Below are positions 48,701-56,905 of a stretch of 64,000 bases of DNA, one piece after another. Position 1 is the stretch's first letter, and each line of letters opens with the position of its first letter. Origin of the DNA: Liolophura sinensis (taxonomy: Eukaryota; Mollusca; Polyplacophora; Chitonida; Chitonidae); assembly GCF_032854445.1 (NCBI RefSeq), contig NC_088305.1, positions 16,603,717 through 16,667,716 of the forward strand, written 5' to 3'. The translations under genes were made by a program, and so were the position numbers. A model generated the notes under the pieces. The model ran no database searches. It saw only the letters and a list, made by a program, of their open reading frames with translations, and was not told the origin of the DNA.

Positions 48701-50588
48701 TATCTGTGCACTTGTATGAACATTTTGAATGAAATCATAACTGAGGCACAAGAGGCCGAATTTCTCCGGTTACCACACTGAGGTACAAGAGGTCGAATTT
48801 CACCAGTTACTACATTGTAGTCGCTGCTCCGTCTCTACTCTCCATGTTGTAGTGTTCATTCTATCGCCTATAACATTGGTTGCGTGTTTCCAACATCACT
48901 GAAAACTGCAAATGGTTTCTCTTTGTATAAATCCTTCTTAATTTCATACTTTATATACTTTCATAGTTTTTGGTAGTTTGTGTTAAACCTTGTTTTGGCA
49001 TTTGACCTTCGATTATTGACCTGAAACGCCCATACTGGTTGACGGCTTGCATACAAATGCCTGTTTTGACACTCATTTTTATACTGTAGTTAGCGTGGTA
49101 TTTGTATGCTTGAGAATTATAAATAATGCGTATGGTAATTAGTGGGATTTGTCGTGTAAGCCTGTAGCTTAATGCTCTCATTTCCACCTGGAAAATATTC
49201 ATGGACTAGACGAGGGGAATTTTATTTCGATGTAATGCCTGGACTATCGACTGTCATCTCTGCATCACTGAAAACACTTGATTGCTTGTCTCTTACATGT
49301 TATGAGCTTTTTGCGCTTTTTATATTTTTTTTTGCATGTGCCATTGGGAATTTGTGTTTTAGATTTACATATGGTGTAAGAATGTTAGACGTGATGCTTA
49401 GATTCAAATAAGTTGTAGCAGAAGTCCATTAACTAGAAGTATGCCACTTCCCTAAAGCTAGTCTCCAGGGCACAATGCCCAGGTTACGTCATCTACAGAA
49501 GGTCGCGCCCCCTGGTGGAGAAAGATGCCAATGTCTTGAGTGGAAATTTGGAACTGAATCATGGGAAATCTATCTGTAAACCGTTACTACAAAAACTGGC
49601 CACAACTTGAAACAGAAACCGGTTTCGATGATCGTTGTTAGTATGCAGTTATAAGTTATTGACTGTTTTTATATTTCCAAGCAACCGTAAAACAATTACG
49701 ATCAAGGGCATTGTTGTCCTTTTACAAAAGTCCTATGTCGTAATCTTTTAATGTCCATTTCAAAACAACTGTGTTTGGATCCCATCATACATCAGCCGTT
49801 TCTCAAACGTTAGCTGTGCACTAGAGAGAAAAAAATACATGGCTGCGCACATAATGTGTTAGAGATAGGAAAGTTGCTTACTTGTAGGCAATGGACTTCT
49901 GGTTGTAGACCATTTTGTTGAATGTTAAAAGAATGTTCTGCAACAAGCAATTTTGATTTTTTAAAAAATATTTCTAATATTTTTACTCCCCATGATAAAA
50001 GTGAAAAAACCCGAAAGCGAAGATACAGAAAAGAGTGCCCCTGAGGATAACACGCGTGAGGCATGCGGAAGTGGAGTCGAGTTGAAGGAATTTCGCCCCA
50101 TGGAAGCGGAAGGCGATAGTACGGAGTATGAGTGGTGGCTCAGAGCAAGAGATACCATTCTGGGCAACAAGGTTAACCTGGGAATGGACAAAAAGAAGCT
50201 AACACGTCATCTGGGGCCAATAAGAAACAAATACCTATTTGGTTTGTTGCTCGTCAATTTCATATGGCTCTCCCTCATATCTATGTTTTACGTCGGAGAG
50301 TTCGTGACCGTCTTTGAGTTGAACATATTCGGTCTTTTCGTCGCTGTTTTCTATGGATTTTGCCTGTCTGTACGGTTTGTGGGGTTGGTCACGTCTCGGA
50401 CTGATGTTTTGTTCAAGATGCTAGTTCAAGTGCTGTACGAAAAAAAATTCCCCGTGTGGATTACCCACAGGAAGGGTAAAAAAGTGTTGGTAAATATATG
50501 TTCGAGTTTAGAGCAAAAGCCGGCTTACTGGTATAGGGATCCCATAGTGATCATGGTTATGGGAACCTATACTCTGTTTAAATGGTAA
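34909..50588 (+). CDS. CHS: Chitin synthase, metazoan family 2 type (5' incomplete)
   Basis: Multi-pass membrane glycosyltransferase (GT2) that makes chitin from UDP-GlcNAc. Exons: 34909-35024, 35810-35936, 38336-38482, 39553-41980, 45463-45618, 46134-46625, 47236-47445, 50002-50588. All phases match, giving 4263 nt (1420 residues plus TAA). Family motifs occur in the right order: CTTMFREA (40411-40434), KRWSQ (40723-40737), ATDAD (41821-41835), CSPGCFSLYR (exon 5), GEDRW (across 45618/46134), QRRRW (46247-46261) and SWGTRD (47427-47444). Helix-rich exons precede and follow the catalytic part. Odd features are an acidic insert of about 330 residues inside the catalytic domain and a triplicated acceptor before exon 5. 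The N-terminus, including any myosin-like head as in some molluscan enzymes, is not seen. At 50583-50588 a possible donor (GTAAGA) overlaps the last codons, so a further exon is possible. Confidence 0.93.
35437..35515 (+). mobile_element. SINE family A 3' fragment in chitin synthase intron
   Basis: Contains cccggtttcctcccgcccga, atgctggccgtcgtcgcacg and cttgagtgcggcgtaaaact. No tail. Confidence 0.7.
35810..35936 (+). CDS. CHS: Chitin synthase exon: membrane helix 2
   Basis: Acceptor tttgcag, donor GTTCGT (weak but phase-consistent). It reads HLAAFILILVPYLFAGVQL, then VWNTSF and a hydrophilic loop, SSSNRAHMPNW, before KHILL. The next exon continues GITISILEG, matching the alternation of helices and loops in metazoan chitin synthases. 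Confidence 0.85.
36005..36620. repeat. 20-bp minisatellite split by a SINE
   Basis: Units of gtgtgagtacggttatactt with gaatacgg and catatttg variants occupy 36005-36203 and resume at 36450-36620. The family A SINE at 36204-36440 sits between the two halves, so the array is older than that insertion. Confidence 0.9.
36204..36440 (-). mobile_element. SINE family A inserted in the 20-bp array
   Basis: Tail complement tttatttatttatttgattt, gacggcggccagcattatgg, box B complement ctggacttgaactcacagcg and the intact head gctagcgcgctaatcaactg agccacggagg. Part of the central domain is deleted near 36285-36330. Confidence 0.9.
36640..36698. repeat. (GT)n microsatellite
   Basis: About 28 uninterrupted GT units between the 20-bp and 60-bp arrays. 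Confidence 0.95.
36745..37560. repeat. 60-bp minisatellite with higher-order structure
   Basis: About 13 copies of gtgagtacaggtgtatgtgt, gtgagtacatctgtttgtgt, tatttaccatttatgagtgc. Some copies are identical at a distance: 37201-37260 equals 37321-37380, and 37081-37140 equals 37381-37440. Recent amplification therefore involved blocks of more than one unit. The array lies in the intron between the exons at 35810 and 38336. Confidence 0.95.
38336..38482 (+). CDS. CHS: Chitin synthase exon: membrane helices 3-4
   Basis: Acceptor actcacag, donor AAG then GTGCCA. It is 49 codons, phase 0 at both ends: GITISILEGLCVFVFTVEVA, ANLPEYIFLPLRN, AVFGFPILLDLLPWNK. The pattern of a helix ending near a Leu-Pro-Glu, then a second helix, resembles the E-x-L-H-x-x-G-L helix region of insect enzymes. 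Confidence 0.88.
39345..39525 (+). mobile_element. SINE family A fragment next to the catalytic exon
   Basis: Contains cactgtgagttcaagatcag, ctcatgctggcttcctgact, gggttcccaccgggctctga and a diverged end (ctacggcgttaaatacaaat caaataaac). It ends about 28 bases before the exon 4 acceptor. Its frame happens to be open and in register with that exon. Confidence 0.85.
39553..41980 (+). CDS. CHS: Chitin synthase large exon: membrane block plus first half of catalytic domain
   Basis: 2428 nt, acceptor tgtttcag, donor GTAGGT. The open frame extends leftwards to 39352 only because a SINE fragment is open there. The acceptor and the phase of the exon at 38336 put the true start at 39553 (ETQPSLGS). 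Order: several helices (NKLVFSFAALLSPLLLGILL; VSLVLSVWGVSLAW; ILALLVSLMIYANLFW; and others up to about 40230), then FLCTTMFREASYEME, HVFMDSG, YGIQFRW, HLKDPELVKSKKRWSQAMYM, the acidic insert (about 40800-41795), then TYILATDADTEFQPDSV, GAICGRIHPIGK, VWHQIFEYSV. The CTTM, RWSQ and DAD elements form the nucleotide-sugar binding part. Confidence 0.95.
40800..41795 (+). other. CHS: Acidic Ser/Thr/Asn-rich insert within the chitin synthase catalytic domain
   Basis: About 330 codons between KRWSQAMYMNYIIYHR and DDQTYILATDAD. It is rich in Ser, Asp, Glu, Thr and Asn, has almost no hydrophobic runs and no recognisable domain (SVPTSSGTSGF; STISLDRAF; STTSASG-like). In the insect enzymes I know, this spacing is only about 30 residues. 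An unbroken frame of this length is very unlikely by chance, so it appears to be translated. A disordered loop is the simplest reading. Confidence 0.8.
42390..44640. repeat. 52-bp minisatellite array in chitin synthase intron
   Basis: About 40 copies of gtggattactgcggtcatgt, acgatctatcgttgacatga, ggggtagggg, at. The central copies (43000-44350) are nearly identical and the edges are diverged (gatctgttggggaaatgag variants). Several copies have internal deletions, for example near 43600 and 43925. It fills most of the 3.5-kb intron after the large exon. Confidence 0.97.
44812..45035 (-). mobile_element. SINE family B, 3' block lost
   Basis: Contains acccgagccattataatgat, gcggttgcactatcc, aagcgaggaagtcacaactt ccccttttaagg and cttaggtgtgaccctaccca ggattg, aligning with 59060-59190. 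It directly adjoins the family A copy at 45040. Confidence 0.75.
45040..45326 (-). mobile_element. SINE family A with a doubled tRNA-like head
   Basis: A complete body with the hairpin variant ccgggcagtgcccgg. At the head end, the usual gctagcgcgctaaccagctg ag is followed by ctctaccaactgagctatcg gggcc. Read on the minus strand, an ordinary tRNA-like start (gatagctcagttggtagagc) precedes the SINE's own box A (cagctggttagcgcgc). Two box A elements therefore lie in tandem, which no other copy in the window has. Confidence 0.85.
45400..45470 (+). repeat. CHS: 21-bp triplication over a splice acceptor
   Basis: Three tandem units of acttttggaaccttgttt plus cag, cat or tag. Two units end in AG and could be acceptors, giving exon starts at 45421 or 45463. 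Both leave the reading frame open. Use of 45463 gives EYSVDFWNLKTTQHSIGS, the canonical family length between EY and GS (14 residues). Use of 45421 would add 14 residues with FWNL repeated three times. Confidence 0.85.
45463..45618 (+). CDS. CHS: Chitin synthase exon: SPGCFSLYR segment
   Basis: 156 nt, donor GTAAGC. It reads DFWNLKTTQHSIGSVLCSPG, CFSLYRALALNQILQTYISP, TTSPLGVYVKDTG. This corresponds to the H-W-x-Q-K...C-S-P-G-C-F-S part of the family. The start depends on which of the two duplicated acceptors is used. Confidence 0.9.
45805..45992 (+). mobile_element. SINE family A, head truncated, in intron
   Basis: Contains tgcggtcggtgtgagttcag, ggtggtcgtaaatttccccc gggctttgcctgg and cttgagcacggtgtaaaaca ccaaataaa. 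Confidence 0.85.
46134..46625 (+). CDS. CHS: Chitin synthase exon: EDR and QRRRW catalytic motifs
   Basis: 492 nt, acceptor tttactcag, donor GTAAGA. The split Gly codon restores GEDRWMTTLMMLEGW. It continues RYCPVAHNTTFCPDSFDEFL, KQRRRWILSDFANTFLVIRH. Asp of EDR is the expected catalytic base, and QRRRW lines the acceptor or translocation site in processive GT2 enzymes. Four or five hydrophobic segments follow (LLFVVYQSIVFTSTMLSVGS; IFVITAGLDMIFGVGYLYTT; LLAVVVIIYAILCT; VALTAVLGCTFCAVVAWGFV) and would form the chitin channel. An ATG at 46073 lies in the intron and is not the start. Confidence 0.95.
46990..47213 (+). mobile_element. SINE family A in intron, 3' tail lost
   Basis: Contains tgacttgggagcctctcacc, cactgtgagttcaagtcaag, atggtcgtgggtttccatcc gggctctgctcgg and tcgtagaagtgaaatattct. 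Confidence 0.85.
47236..47445 (+). CDS. CHS: Chitin synthase exon: SWGTR motif
   Basis: Acceptor tttgcacag. It reads ESLTNDQKALQYYVVVFLVA, NVGFPALCHLPE, helices to HCLVHIYSVCNIVDQSWGTR D. Two donors compete. GTGTAA after 47445 joins in phase to 50002 and yields SWGTRDV, the form typical of the family (SWGTREV). GTAAGT after 47447 has a better consensus but would need an extra exon before 50002. Confidence 0.9.
47545..47775 (+). repeat. Family C dispersed repeat
   Basis: Contains acctaattctgcgtaagcca tgg, ataaaacgctaactggggtg aattgac, gtatttcaccggtaacattt and cgatcacactgccgtctctg ctc. Same block order as at 26875. Confidence 0.75.
47930..48030 (-). repeat. Family C core, inverted
   Basis: The reverse complement contains ccctcactgaggtaagttga caagag, gatttcaccgattacgtgtg and atcacactctcgtcactgcc. 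Confidence 0.7.
48600..49115 (+). repeat. Family C, longest copy
   Basis: About 515 bp. It joins the 5' blocks (ataattctgccaaggagctt; cataactgaggcac; aatttctccggttaccacac, partly duplicated; gtagtcgctgctccgtctct actctcc) to the 3' blocks seen alone at 32400 and 34205 (catcactgaaaactgcaaat; atactttcatagtttttggt agtttgtgtt; attattgacctgaaacgccc). This shows that those fragments are one element. Confidence 0.75.
49116..49990. other. Intronic sequence, no feature recognised except a family C scrap
   Basis: The stretch ctctgcatcactgaaaacac ttgattg (49256-49285) resembles family C. The rest is unique-looking and ends with the T-rich tract (atatttttactcccc) before the last acceptor. Confidence 0.4.
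50002..50588 (+). CDS. CHS: Chitin synthase last visible exon
   Basis: Acceptor atgataaaag after a T/C tract. A charged linker (VKKPESEDTEKSAPEDN and on) leads to EYEWWLRARDTILGNK, then two helices (YLFGLLLVNFIWLSLISMFY; LNIFGLFVAVFYGFCLSVRF) and the tail DVLFKMLVQVLYEKKFPVW. This is the usual C-terminal layout of metazoan chitin synthases. It ends GTYTLFKW and TAA, but TG then GTAAGA at the end could be a donor to another exon. Confidence 0.88.
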
Positions 50589-50629
50589 GACTAGCTTTTG
50601 CTCTTTCAGTTTGAAGTCATGAGGTTTTA

Positions 50630-50736
50630 TCAGGCACCTGCCAAAGGTATTGGGTGTACTCCGTGCACTGATTGCTGTGGCTTATAGGTGAAATATTCAT
50701 GAATATGGCGTAAAACAGCGATCAAATAAATGGATA
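50630..50736 (+). mobile_element. SINE family A 3' fragment
   Basis: Contains ctgtggcttataggtgaaat attcatgaatatggcgtaaa acagcgatcaaataaatgg. Its AATAAA (about 50724) could supply a poly(A) signal to the chitin synthase if the stop at 50588 is real. Confidence 0.65.
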
Positions 50737-51700
50737 AAACAAGAGAAACATCAAGTTTCAGTTCCAATTGGTGGTAAAATGAATGACAAGGCTTAAGCCA
50801 TACTAGTCCTTGAGTCGTCGTGACCTCCATACACACGGCTTCATCTAATGAATGACTTCAAACAATGTCCATGCCTTGTTCAATTAGTTTGGATGTTCAA
50901 ATCAATCGTTTGCTGTTGTTGTTTATGCCTGAATGGTTGTCAGTGTGAAACACACATGCAACACAGTGAACGTGCTTGTTTCGAGCTAACTTTTGAGGTG
51001 ACATATACAGTGTGTAAGTAAATAAATTACAAAAAAGCTGTAGTGTGCAGGATAGGCAACTGACTGTGTGAGGTACGTTGTTGCTGGCAAACGCTCATGT
51101 CTGTACACACATTGCCCTTATTTAAATCTTCAGATTAAATTAAGTGGTACGGCCCATTCCGTCGGCAGTAATTTTTCCACAGAAACATTGTGGCAGTATA
51201 TATATGTGCTTGTTGTTGTTGTTGTTGAAAGATCAGTAATTATAGCTTTCGTGAACTGAACTGTAAATCTCGTGATCATATATATTTGCATAAATTTAAA
51301 ATGTTTACTTGAATGAGATTGTACAAGTATATCTTGCATTATGCAAAAACATGATGACATTCTGAACACACTAACTTCGTCCTGAAAAGGATTATGTCAA
51401 CATATATTTAAACAACTTATATGGACTGCATAATATAGCAAGCAATCTGGAAGTATTACTTTCGTACTACATGTTCCCTACCGATCTGAGCGTCAAAATC
51501 ATAGTGACGCCAACGTTCTGTGACAGAAAGCGGTTTGCTAGTATTTTCGTCATACACTTGTAACCGTATGGAGCCTCAGTCTGAATGTTGCGCCTCTTTA
51601 ATATCTCCACTGCGAACCTTTTCGTTTTGTCTGTAAGGCAATCTATTGACTGTTTGATGGCAGCTTACCATTATCATTTAATGTAGTAGTTCCGCTATAA
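50737..51700. other. No gene recognised
   Basis: A+T-rich. A short (TTG)n run is at 51211-51231. Open frames at 51068-51259 and 51130-51369 overlap on opposite strands and show no motif. Confidence 0.4.
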
Positions 51701-51715
51701 AGTAGTGAATTCATT

Positions 51716-51973
51716 TGATTTTGATTGGTGTTTTACGCCGTATTCAAGAATATTTCACTTATACGACGGCGGCCAGCATTATGGTGGGTGGAAACCGGGC
51801 ACAGCCCGGGGGAAACCCACGACCATCCGCAGGTTGCTGGCAGACCTTCCCACGTACGGCCGGAGAGGAAGCCAACATGAGCTGGTCTTGAACTCACAGC
51901 GACCGCATTGGTGAGAGGCTTCTGGGTCACTACGCTGCGCTAGCGCGCTAACCAACTGAGCCACGGAGGCCCC
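51716..51973 (-). mobile_element. SINE family A, full length, 13-bp target-site duplication
   Basis: All blocks are intact: ttacgccgtattcaagaata, gacggcggccagcattatgg, the hairpin ccgggcacagcccgg, ccatccgcaggttgctggca, ccggagaggaagccaacatg, box B and the head ending ggaggcccc. The word tagtgaattcatt is at 51703-51715 and 51974-51986. The tail is unusually short. Confidence 0.95.
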
Positions 51974-52179
51974 TAGTGAATTCATTGGTGGCATTATGCA
52001 GAGACAGACATCCATTCCAGATAATAAGTTCTTCAACGGAAAAACCACTACAGTTCACAACTGAACAAAACAACTACACAGTTTCTGACACAACTACCTA
52101 CATATCTCAAATTTCAGTAAAAGAAATTCAGCAAATCTTTACAACAGGCACTGCACCATTATTTCTAGTAAACAAGTAA

Positions 52180-52440
52180 TTATAATTGATCCATAACGTC
52201 TTCTTTGCAAATTAGATTATTATTGGCGACGCGTTTTAGTAATAATATCTCTTTAAGTGTCCTTTATTATTGTTATGGATTATTGACTCGTCAACGGTCC
52301 GTTTCCTACCGTATTCGTATTACTATATTCGTATTTAAGCGAACCACATATTATTAAATATAGCATTTGTCCTTGTTAAGAAAGTATTATCGTTTGGCTA
52401 CCAGATTAACCGATTTCTATGAGTCTTGCCTTCCTTTATC
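52180..52440. other. No feature recognised
   Basis: Unique-looking A+T-rich DNA. Only the tandem-like word tattcgtattactatattcg at about 52313-52333 stands out. Confidence 0.4.
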
Positions 52441-52442
52441 AA

Positions 52443-52680
52443 TTGATTTATTTATTTGATCGGTGTTTTACGCCGTACTCAAGAATATTTCACTTATACG
52501 ACGGCGGTTAGCATTATGGCGGAAATCCACGACCATCCGCAGGTTGCTGCAGACCTTCCCACGTACAGACGGAGAGGAAGCCAGCATGAGCTGGACTTGA
52601 ACTCACAGCGACCCCATTGGTGGGAGACTCCTGGGTCATTACGCTGTGCTAGCGCGCTAACCGTCTGAGCCACGGAGTTT
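52443..52680 (-). mobile_element. SINE family A, near full length
   Basis: Tail complement gatttatttatttgatcggt, standard 3' block, gacggcggttagcattatgg, the central hairpin region deleted, and an intact head (gctagcgcgctaaccgtctg agccacggag). No clear target-site duplication. Confidence 0.9.
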
Positions 52681-52799
52681 AACAGCTCTCTGTTTAATAC
52701 GTTATTTGCCTCATATGGTTGATATTATAATTCTGGAATCACTTAGGTCCATATACTTCACACCATAACCCAATGTAATCCACAGCCGCGTTACCATTG

Positions 52800-54125
52800 C
52801 GCTGTTGTAAGTATGTCTGCTGTCACTGGTCAGGGTGTCATGTCTGCTGTGCCTGGCGAGGGTTTCCTCCCTGGCGTGACTGGTCATGGTGTCATGTCTG
52901 GTGTGGTTGGGTAGAGTGTCATGTCTGGTGTGACTGGACGGGTTGTCATGTCTGCTGTGACTTCAAAGGGTGTTATGTCTGCTGTGACTTCAATGGGTGT
53001 CATGTCTGCTGTGACTGGTCAGACTTTCATGTCTTCTGTGACTGCTTAGGGTGTCATCTCTGCTGTGACTGGTCAGCGTGTCATGTCCGCTGTGACTGGT
53101 CAGGGTCTCATATCTACTGTGACTGGTCAGGGTGTCATATCTGCTGTGACTGGTCAGCGTGTCATATTTGGTGTGACTGGTCAGTGTGTCATGTCTGCTG
53201 TGACTGGTCAGAGTATCATGTCTGCTGTGACTGGTCAGTGTGTCATGTCTGCTGTGACTGGTCAGGCTGTCATGTCTGCTGTGACTGGCGAGGTGTCCTG
53301 CCTGGCGTGACTGGTCATGGTATCATGCCTGGTGTGAATGGGCAGAGTGTCATGCCTGGTGTGGCTGGGTAGAGTTTCATGTCTGGTGTGACTAGGCAGA
53401 CTGTTATGTTTGGTGTGACTGGGCGGGGTGTCATGTCTGCTGTGACTTCAAAGGGTGTCATGCCTGTTATTACTGGTCAGGGTGTCATGCCTGGTGTGAA
53501 TGGGCGGAGTGTCTTGCCTGGTGTGAATGGGCAGAGTGGCATGTCTGGAATGACCGGGCAGTGGCATGCCTGGTGTAACACGGCAGTGTGTCATGTCTGG
53601 TGTGACCGGTAAGGGTATCCTTCCTGGAGTGACTCGTCAGGGTGTCATGTCTGGTGTGGCTGGGTAGAGTGTCATGTCTGGTGTGACTGCTCAGATTGTC
53701 ATGCCTGGTGTGACTGAGTAGGGTGTCAAGTATGGTGTGATTAGGCAGAGTATCACGTCTTTTGTGGCTGGCCAGGGTGTCATGTCTGATGTGACTGGTC
53801 AGAATGTCAGGTCTGGTGTGACAGGGCAGAATGACATGCCTGGAGTGACTGGGCAGAGAGTCATGTATAGTGTGACTGGGCACAGTGTTAGGTCTGGTGT
53901 AACCGGGCAGTGTGTCCTATCTGGTGTGACTGGTGAGGGTGTCCTGCCTGGCGTTACTGGTCAGTGTGTCATGTAGGGTGTGGCTGGGTAGAGTGTCAGG
54001 TCTGGTGTAACGGGGCACAGTGCCATGTATGTTGTGACTGTGTAGGGTGTCATGTCTGGTGTGACTGGTCAGTGTGTTCACCTCTGGTGTGGCTGGGCAC
54101 AGTGTCATATCTGGTTTACATTACC
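52800..54125. repeat. 27-bp minisatellite array
   Basis: About 49 copies of gtgtcatgtctgctgtgact ggtcagg, with families of variants (ggtgtgactgg, atgcctgg, gggcagagtg). Since 27 is a multiple of three, long frames are open on both strands, such as GVMSAVTGQ repeats on the plus strand and SHTRHDTLP repeats on the minus strand. These are shadows of the repeat. The first half is more homogeneous than the second. Confidence 0.97.
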
Positions 54126-55478
54126 AACAAAATAGGTTTACTATCCACGGTATCAAACACTGCATGCTGTTAGTTGGTTACCTTTGGCTCTTGACACGTT
54201 GCGGGGTGTGAAGGGAGGGAGGATAATGGTAGAAGAGTAAAAGCACGAAACCCTTGGTTACTGCCGCGAGATCTTTGGCTATTGCTTCAACAAGAAATAT
54301 CACATTATGAGTGAGACGTATCGCTCTATAATGGATAACAAGTCCTCTCTCAAACCGTCTTGGTCAGACATTGTGATTCATTTTAGTTCTGATGAGAAGT
54401 AAATCGTTTGTCTGCAGATGCGAGTTGTTATTCGGCAGACCCTGTAAAGTCACTTTTCTTACGGCACCTGGGGCCAGTTTCAGAAAAGTCTACACGGTAG
54501 AGCTAACCGGTTAGTTCTGCTAGTCGACGATGTAATTTGTCTAAGCCGTTTCGCAAAGAAACTATTCGGCTGATTTTCAAAGCTAGTACAAAGGTATTTG
54601 TCACACCCGGAGGCGGCCATAATGGTAAGCAAATTGGCGTTAGATCGTTTCACTGAAGAAAAACACGAATAAATCAGATTATCTTAGCACAAATTACCAA
54701 AACGCATACGTAATTATTACCGCCATTTAGTTAAAAAGAAAATAAAAATATTAACTTTTTGAGATATTTAATTTTCTCCTAAATTAAATTTTAAAATTAT
54801 CGTCATTGATTCAACTAGTCAAATTACTGCAAAACGGTTAAAAGACTCTTAACCAACTAATGGAAATTAAATATACATGAGAGTTGTACGAAACACGCAT
54901 TTGACGCACAGTGAGACATTTACACACAGACACGAGCTTAGTCTTTATACTCTTGGTCTTATTTTTGATCATGGATTTCAGTCTTTGCACCGAGATGACA
55001 CCTCAACTCAGTGGCCAGATGTCGAAATGGGACTCGAGTAGCCATTTTAGGGACAGTATATGCAAATATAACCTGGGGGGGGGGGGGGAAATCCACGAAT
55101 TAGCGCCATTTTTAATATGAAAAATATTTTTTCAGCATAACTCATTAACACATTAACTCTTGAATAATTGCCTGGAAATCACAAATATTTAAATCACGGG
55201 AAACGGGCATCAAACAACAACAATAAGAGTCCTTTTCCAATCATCACGCCAGCTATTTTTACAGCCATTGAATTTTTTGTAGTTTTCAGCCTACAAACAA
55301 ATCGAACGATTTCTGTTTTTTTGCACATTCCGACACCAACACCATCTTTGACCAAAACTAATTTTTCTGTTAATATTACGTAATGACAAGTTGTGCATGT
55401 GTGCGAAACATGCATGAGAAATAACTCTTTGGTCCTAAATGGTCTTTAGTAAATGTTACAATTAGCGGTATTCATAGT
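54126..55478. other. No gene recognised
   Basis: Contains a poly-G run at about 55074-55088. A+T-rich, with no repeat family recognised. Downstream flank of the minus-strand gene that ends at 55481. Confidence 0.4.
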
Positions 55479-55480
55479 TT

Positions 55481-56905
55481 TTATTCGGAGAATATCACTG
55501 TACCACTTCTATTGCCTCGGTTCACTCGAGCCCTATTTTCTTTCGTGGCTCGTACATTGGCGCAGTGATTATGGTAGATGTCTAGTCGACGACAAGGGTT
55601 TTTAATAAGAAATCTTAATTTGTTTTGAAAAGCCCAGATGACCACGTTCTCAGAGCCGTAAACGTGAGACGGAAACTGGAGCTCGGATAAAAATGCCGCA
55701 GGAAATTCACCCCTCATGTAAAACATGAAACCATCATGGGAGCCAATGTAACGCCCATCCGGGTCACAATATCCCACGGCCGATTTCTGGCAGTCCGAAG
55801 GACGAGATTTTAACCTGTGACGGGTCAGAGCGTACATGACCTTTCCGGAACTCTTCCACCAATCCAGGGACACGTTGTAAAACCCTTCTCCCATGAAGTT
55901 ATCCGCGTTGAGAATTAACACCAGCTTGTTTTGCAGAAAGTCATCTGCATACTTGAAAATCTCACGATACGTTGGATTCAAAGTGCTGTTGTGGATATGT
56001 ATTTTGTTGACGTTTAATTTGTACTCTTGTAGCAAGTGTCTTTTTAGCAACTCAGGCTGGTTCGAGAACAAGTGAATCTTGGCCACTGTGATTATGTTTT
56101 GGTTTGCCCGCAAGCAATCCACATACTCTTGCTGTCGCCTTTTCCGGAGTTTCGCGCTGCTGCTTGTGTAACCCAATTTGTCCCACACCTCTGATATAAT
56201 CAGCGGGAACACCATAATCACGTGGATGACACCAAGCGATATATTATGTTCTTTACCAATCTGTGTGACATTTGCTTGGTAAAAGATCCGAGCACCATCG
56301 CTTGTTAACAGGGATTGAAGGGCCCCTGAATACCACCCAGATCCGGGGACGAAATTCCGCTCGAAAAACGTAAAGCACAGTAAACAAAGTCCAATACCGC
56401 CTACAAACGCAAAGAGGACTTTACTCTGAAATGCCAAAAATTATAATGACAATTGACATTGCACTGGAATTAAATAAATCGATGGTTAGCTCTTCAAAGT
56501 TACGTACAGCCTTCTAGTAAATCTAGAAATGAACAAAAGTAAAAAAATCATAGAAATTTTGAATGATTTTATAAGTTCGTCGGCTCTTTTGATTTCAGGA
56601 TATAGCCCTTATACGAGGGCGTACGAGGGGAATGCCCTTCTACATAAGTAGTACTCTTGAATTTTCGACACAGTGCATATTTCGTTCACTGAAGGCAAAC
56701 AACAGGGTGGGAAAGGCACACCACACCGAGTGTTCATATCGCAGCAGAAAACACCGTTTCATGCTGTGATGTTGCACTGATTGCGAAAAAACAAAAGTGA
56801 AGATAGCTTTTGGACCTTTTGTTAAGGGCGAAGGGGACTTCACGAGTTCCCACATTACAATCCTACCGTTACATGCTTAGCTAAAAGTACCTTAACGAAC
56901 GCCAT
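55481..56905 (-). CDS. Putative type II membrane glycosyltransferase-like protein
   Basis: Two exons. Exon 1, 56905-56891: ATGGCGTTCGTTAAG in good start context (gaaacATGG), donor GTACTT. Exon 2, 56425-55481: acceptor tttggcatttcag. Joined, it encodes 319 residues and a TAA. The uninterrupted frame upstream of 56425 reaches only a TTG, so the spliced start is preferred. Residues 8-26 (VLFAFVGGIGLCLLCFTFF) form a signal anchor, placing the rest in the Golgi or ER lumen. Five N-glycosylation sequons lie at about residues 57, 66, 151, 189 and 310. LILNADNFMG (about 175-184) resembles the Asp-containing metal or sugar-nucleotide motif of small glycosyltransferase families. SHDGFMFYMRGEF and the late GSENVVIWAF and YHNHC segments fit the same fold. 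The substrate cannot be inferred. AATAAA overlaps the stop codon (55485-55480). Confidence 0.75.

Noticed and set aside
52797-54108. Long frames on both strands (CHVCCDWSG, GVMSAVTGQ and SHTRHDTLP repeats)
   Set aside because: All are shadows of the 27-bp array. Both strands are open at once, and composition is fixed by the repeat.
56426-56437. TTG at 56437 as start of the minus-strand glycosyltransferase-like protein
   Set aside because: TTG is not a normal eukaryotic start, and the segment is a splice acceptor (gcatttcag).
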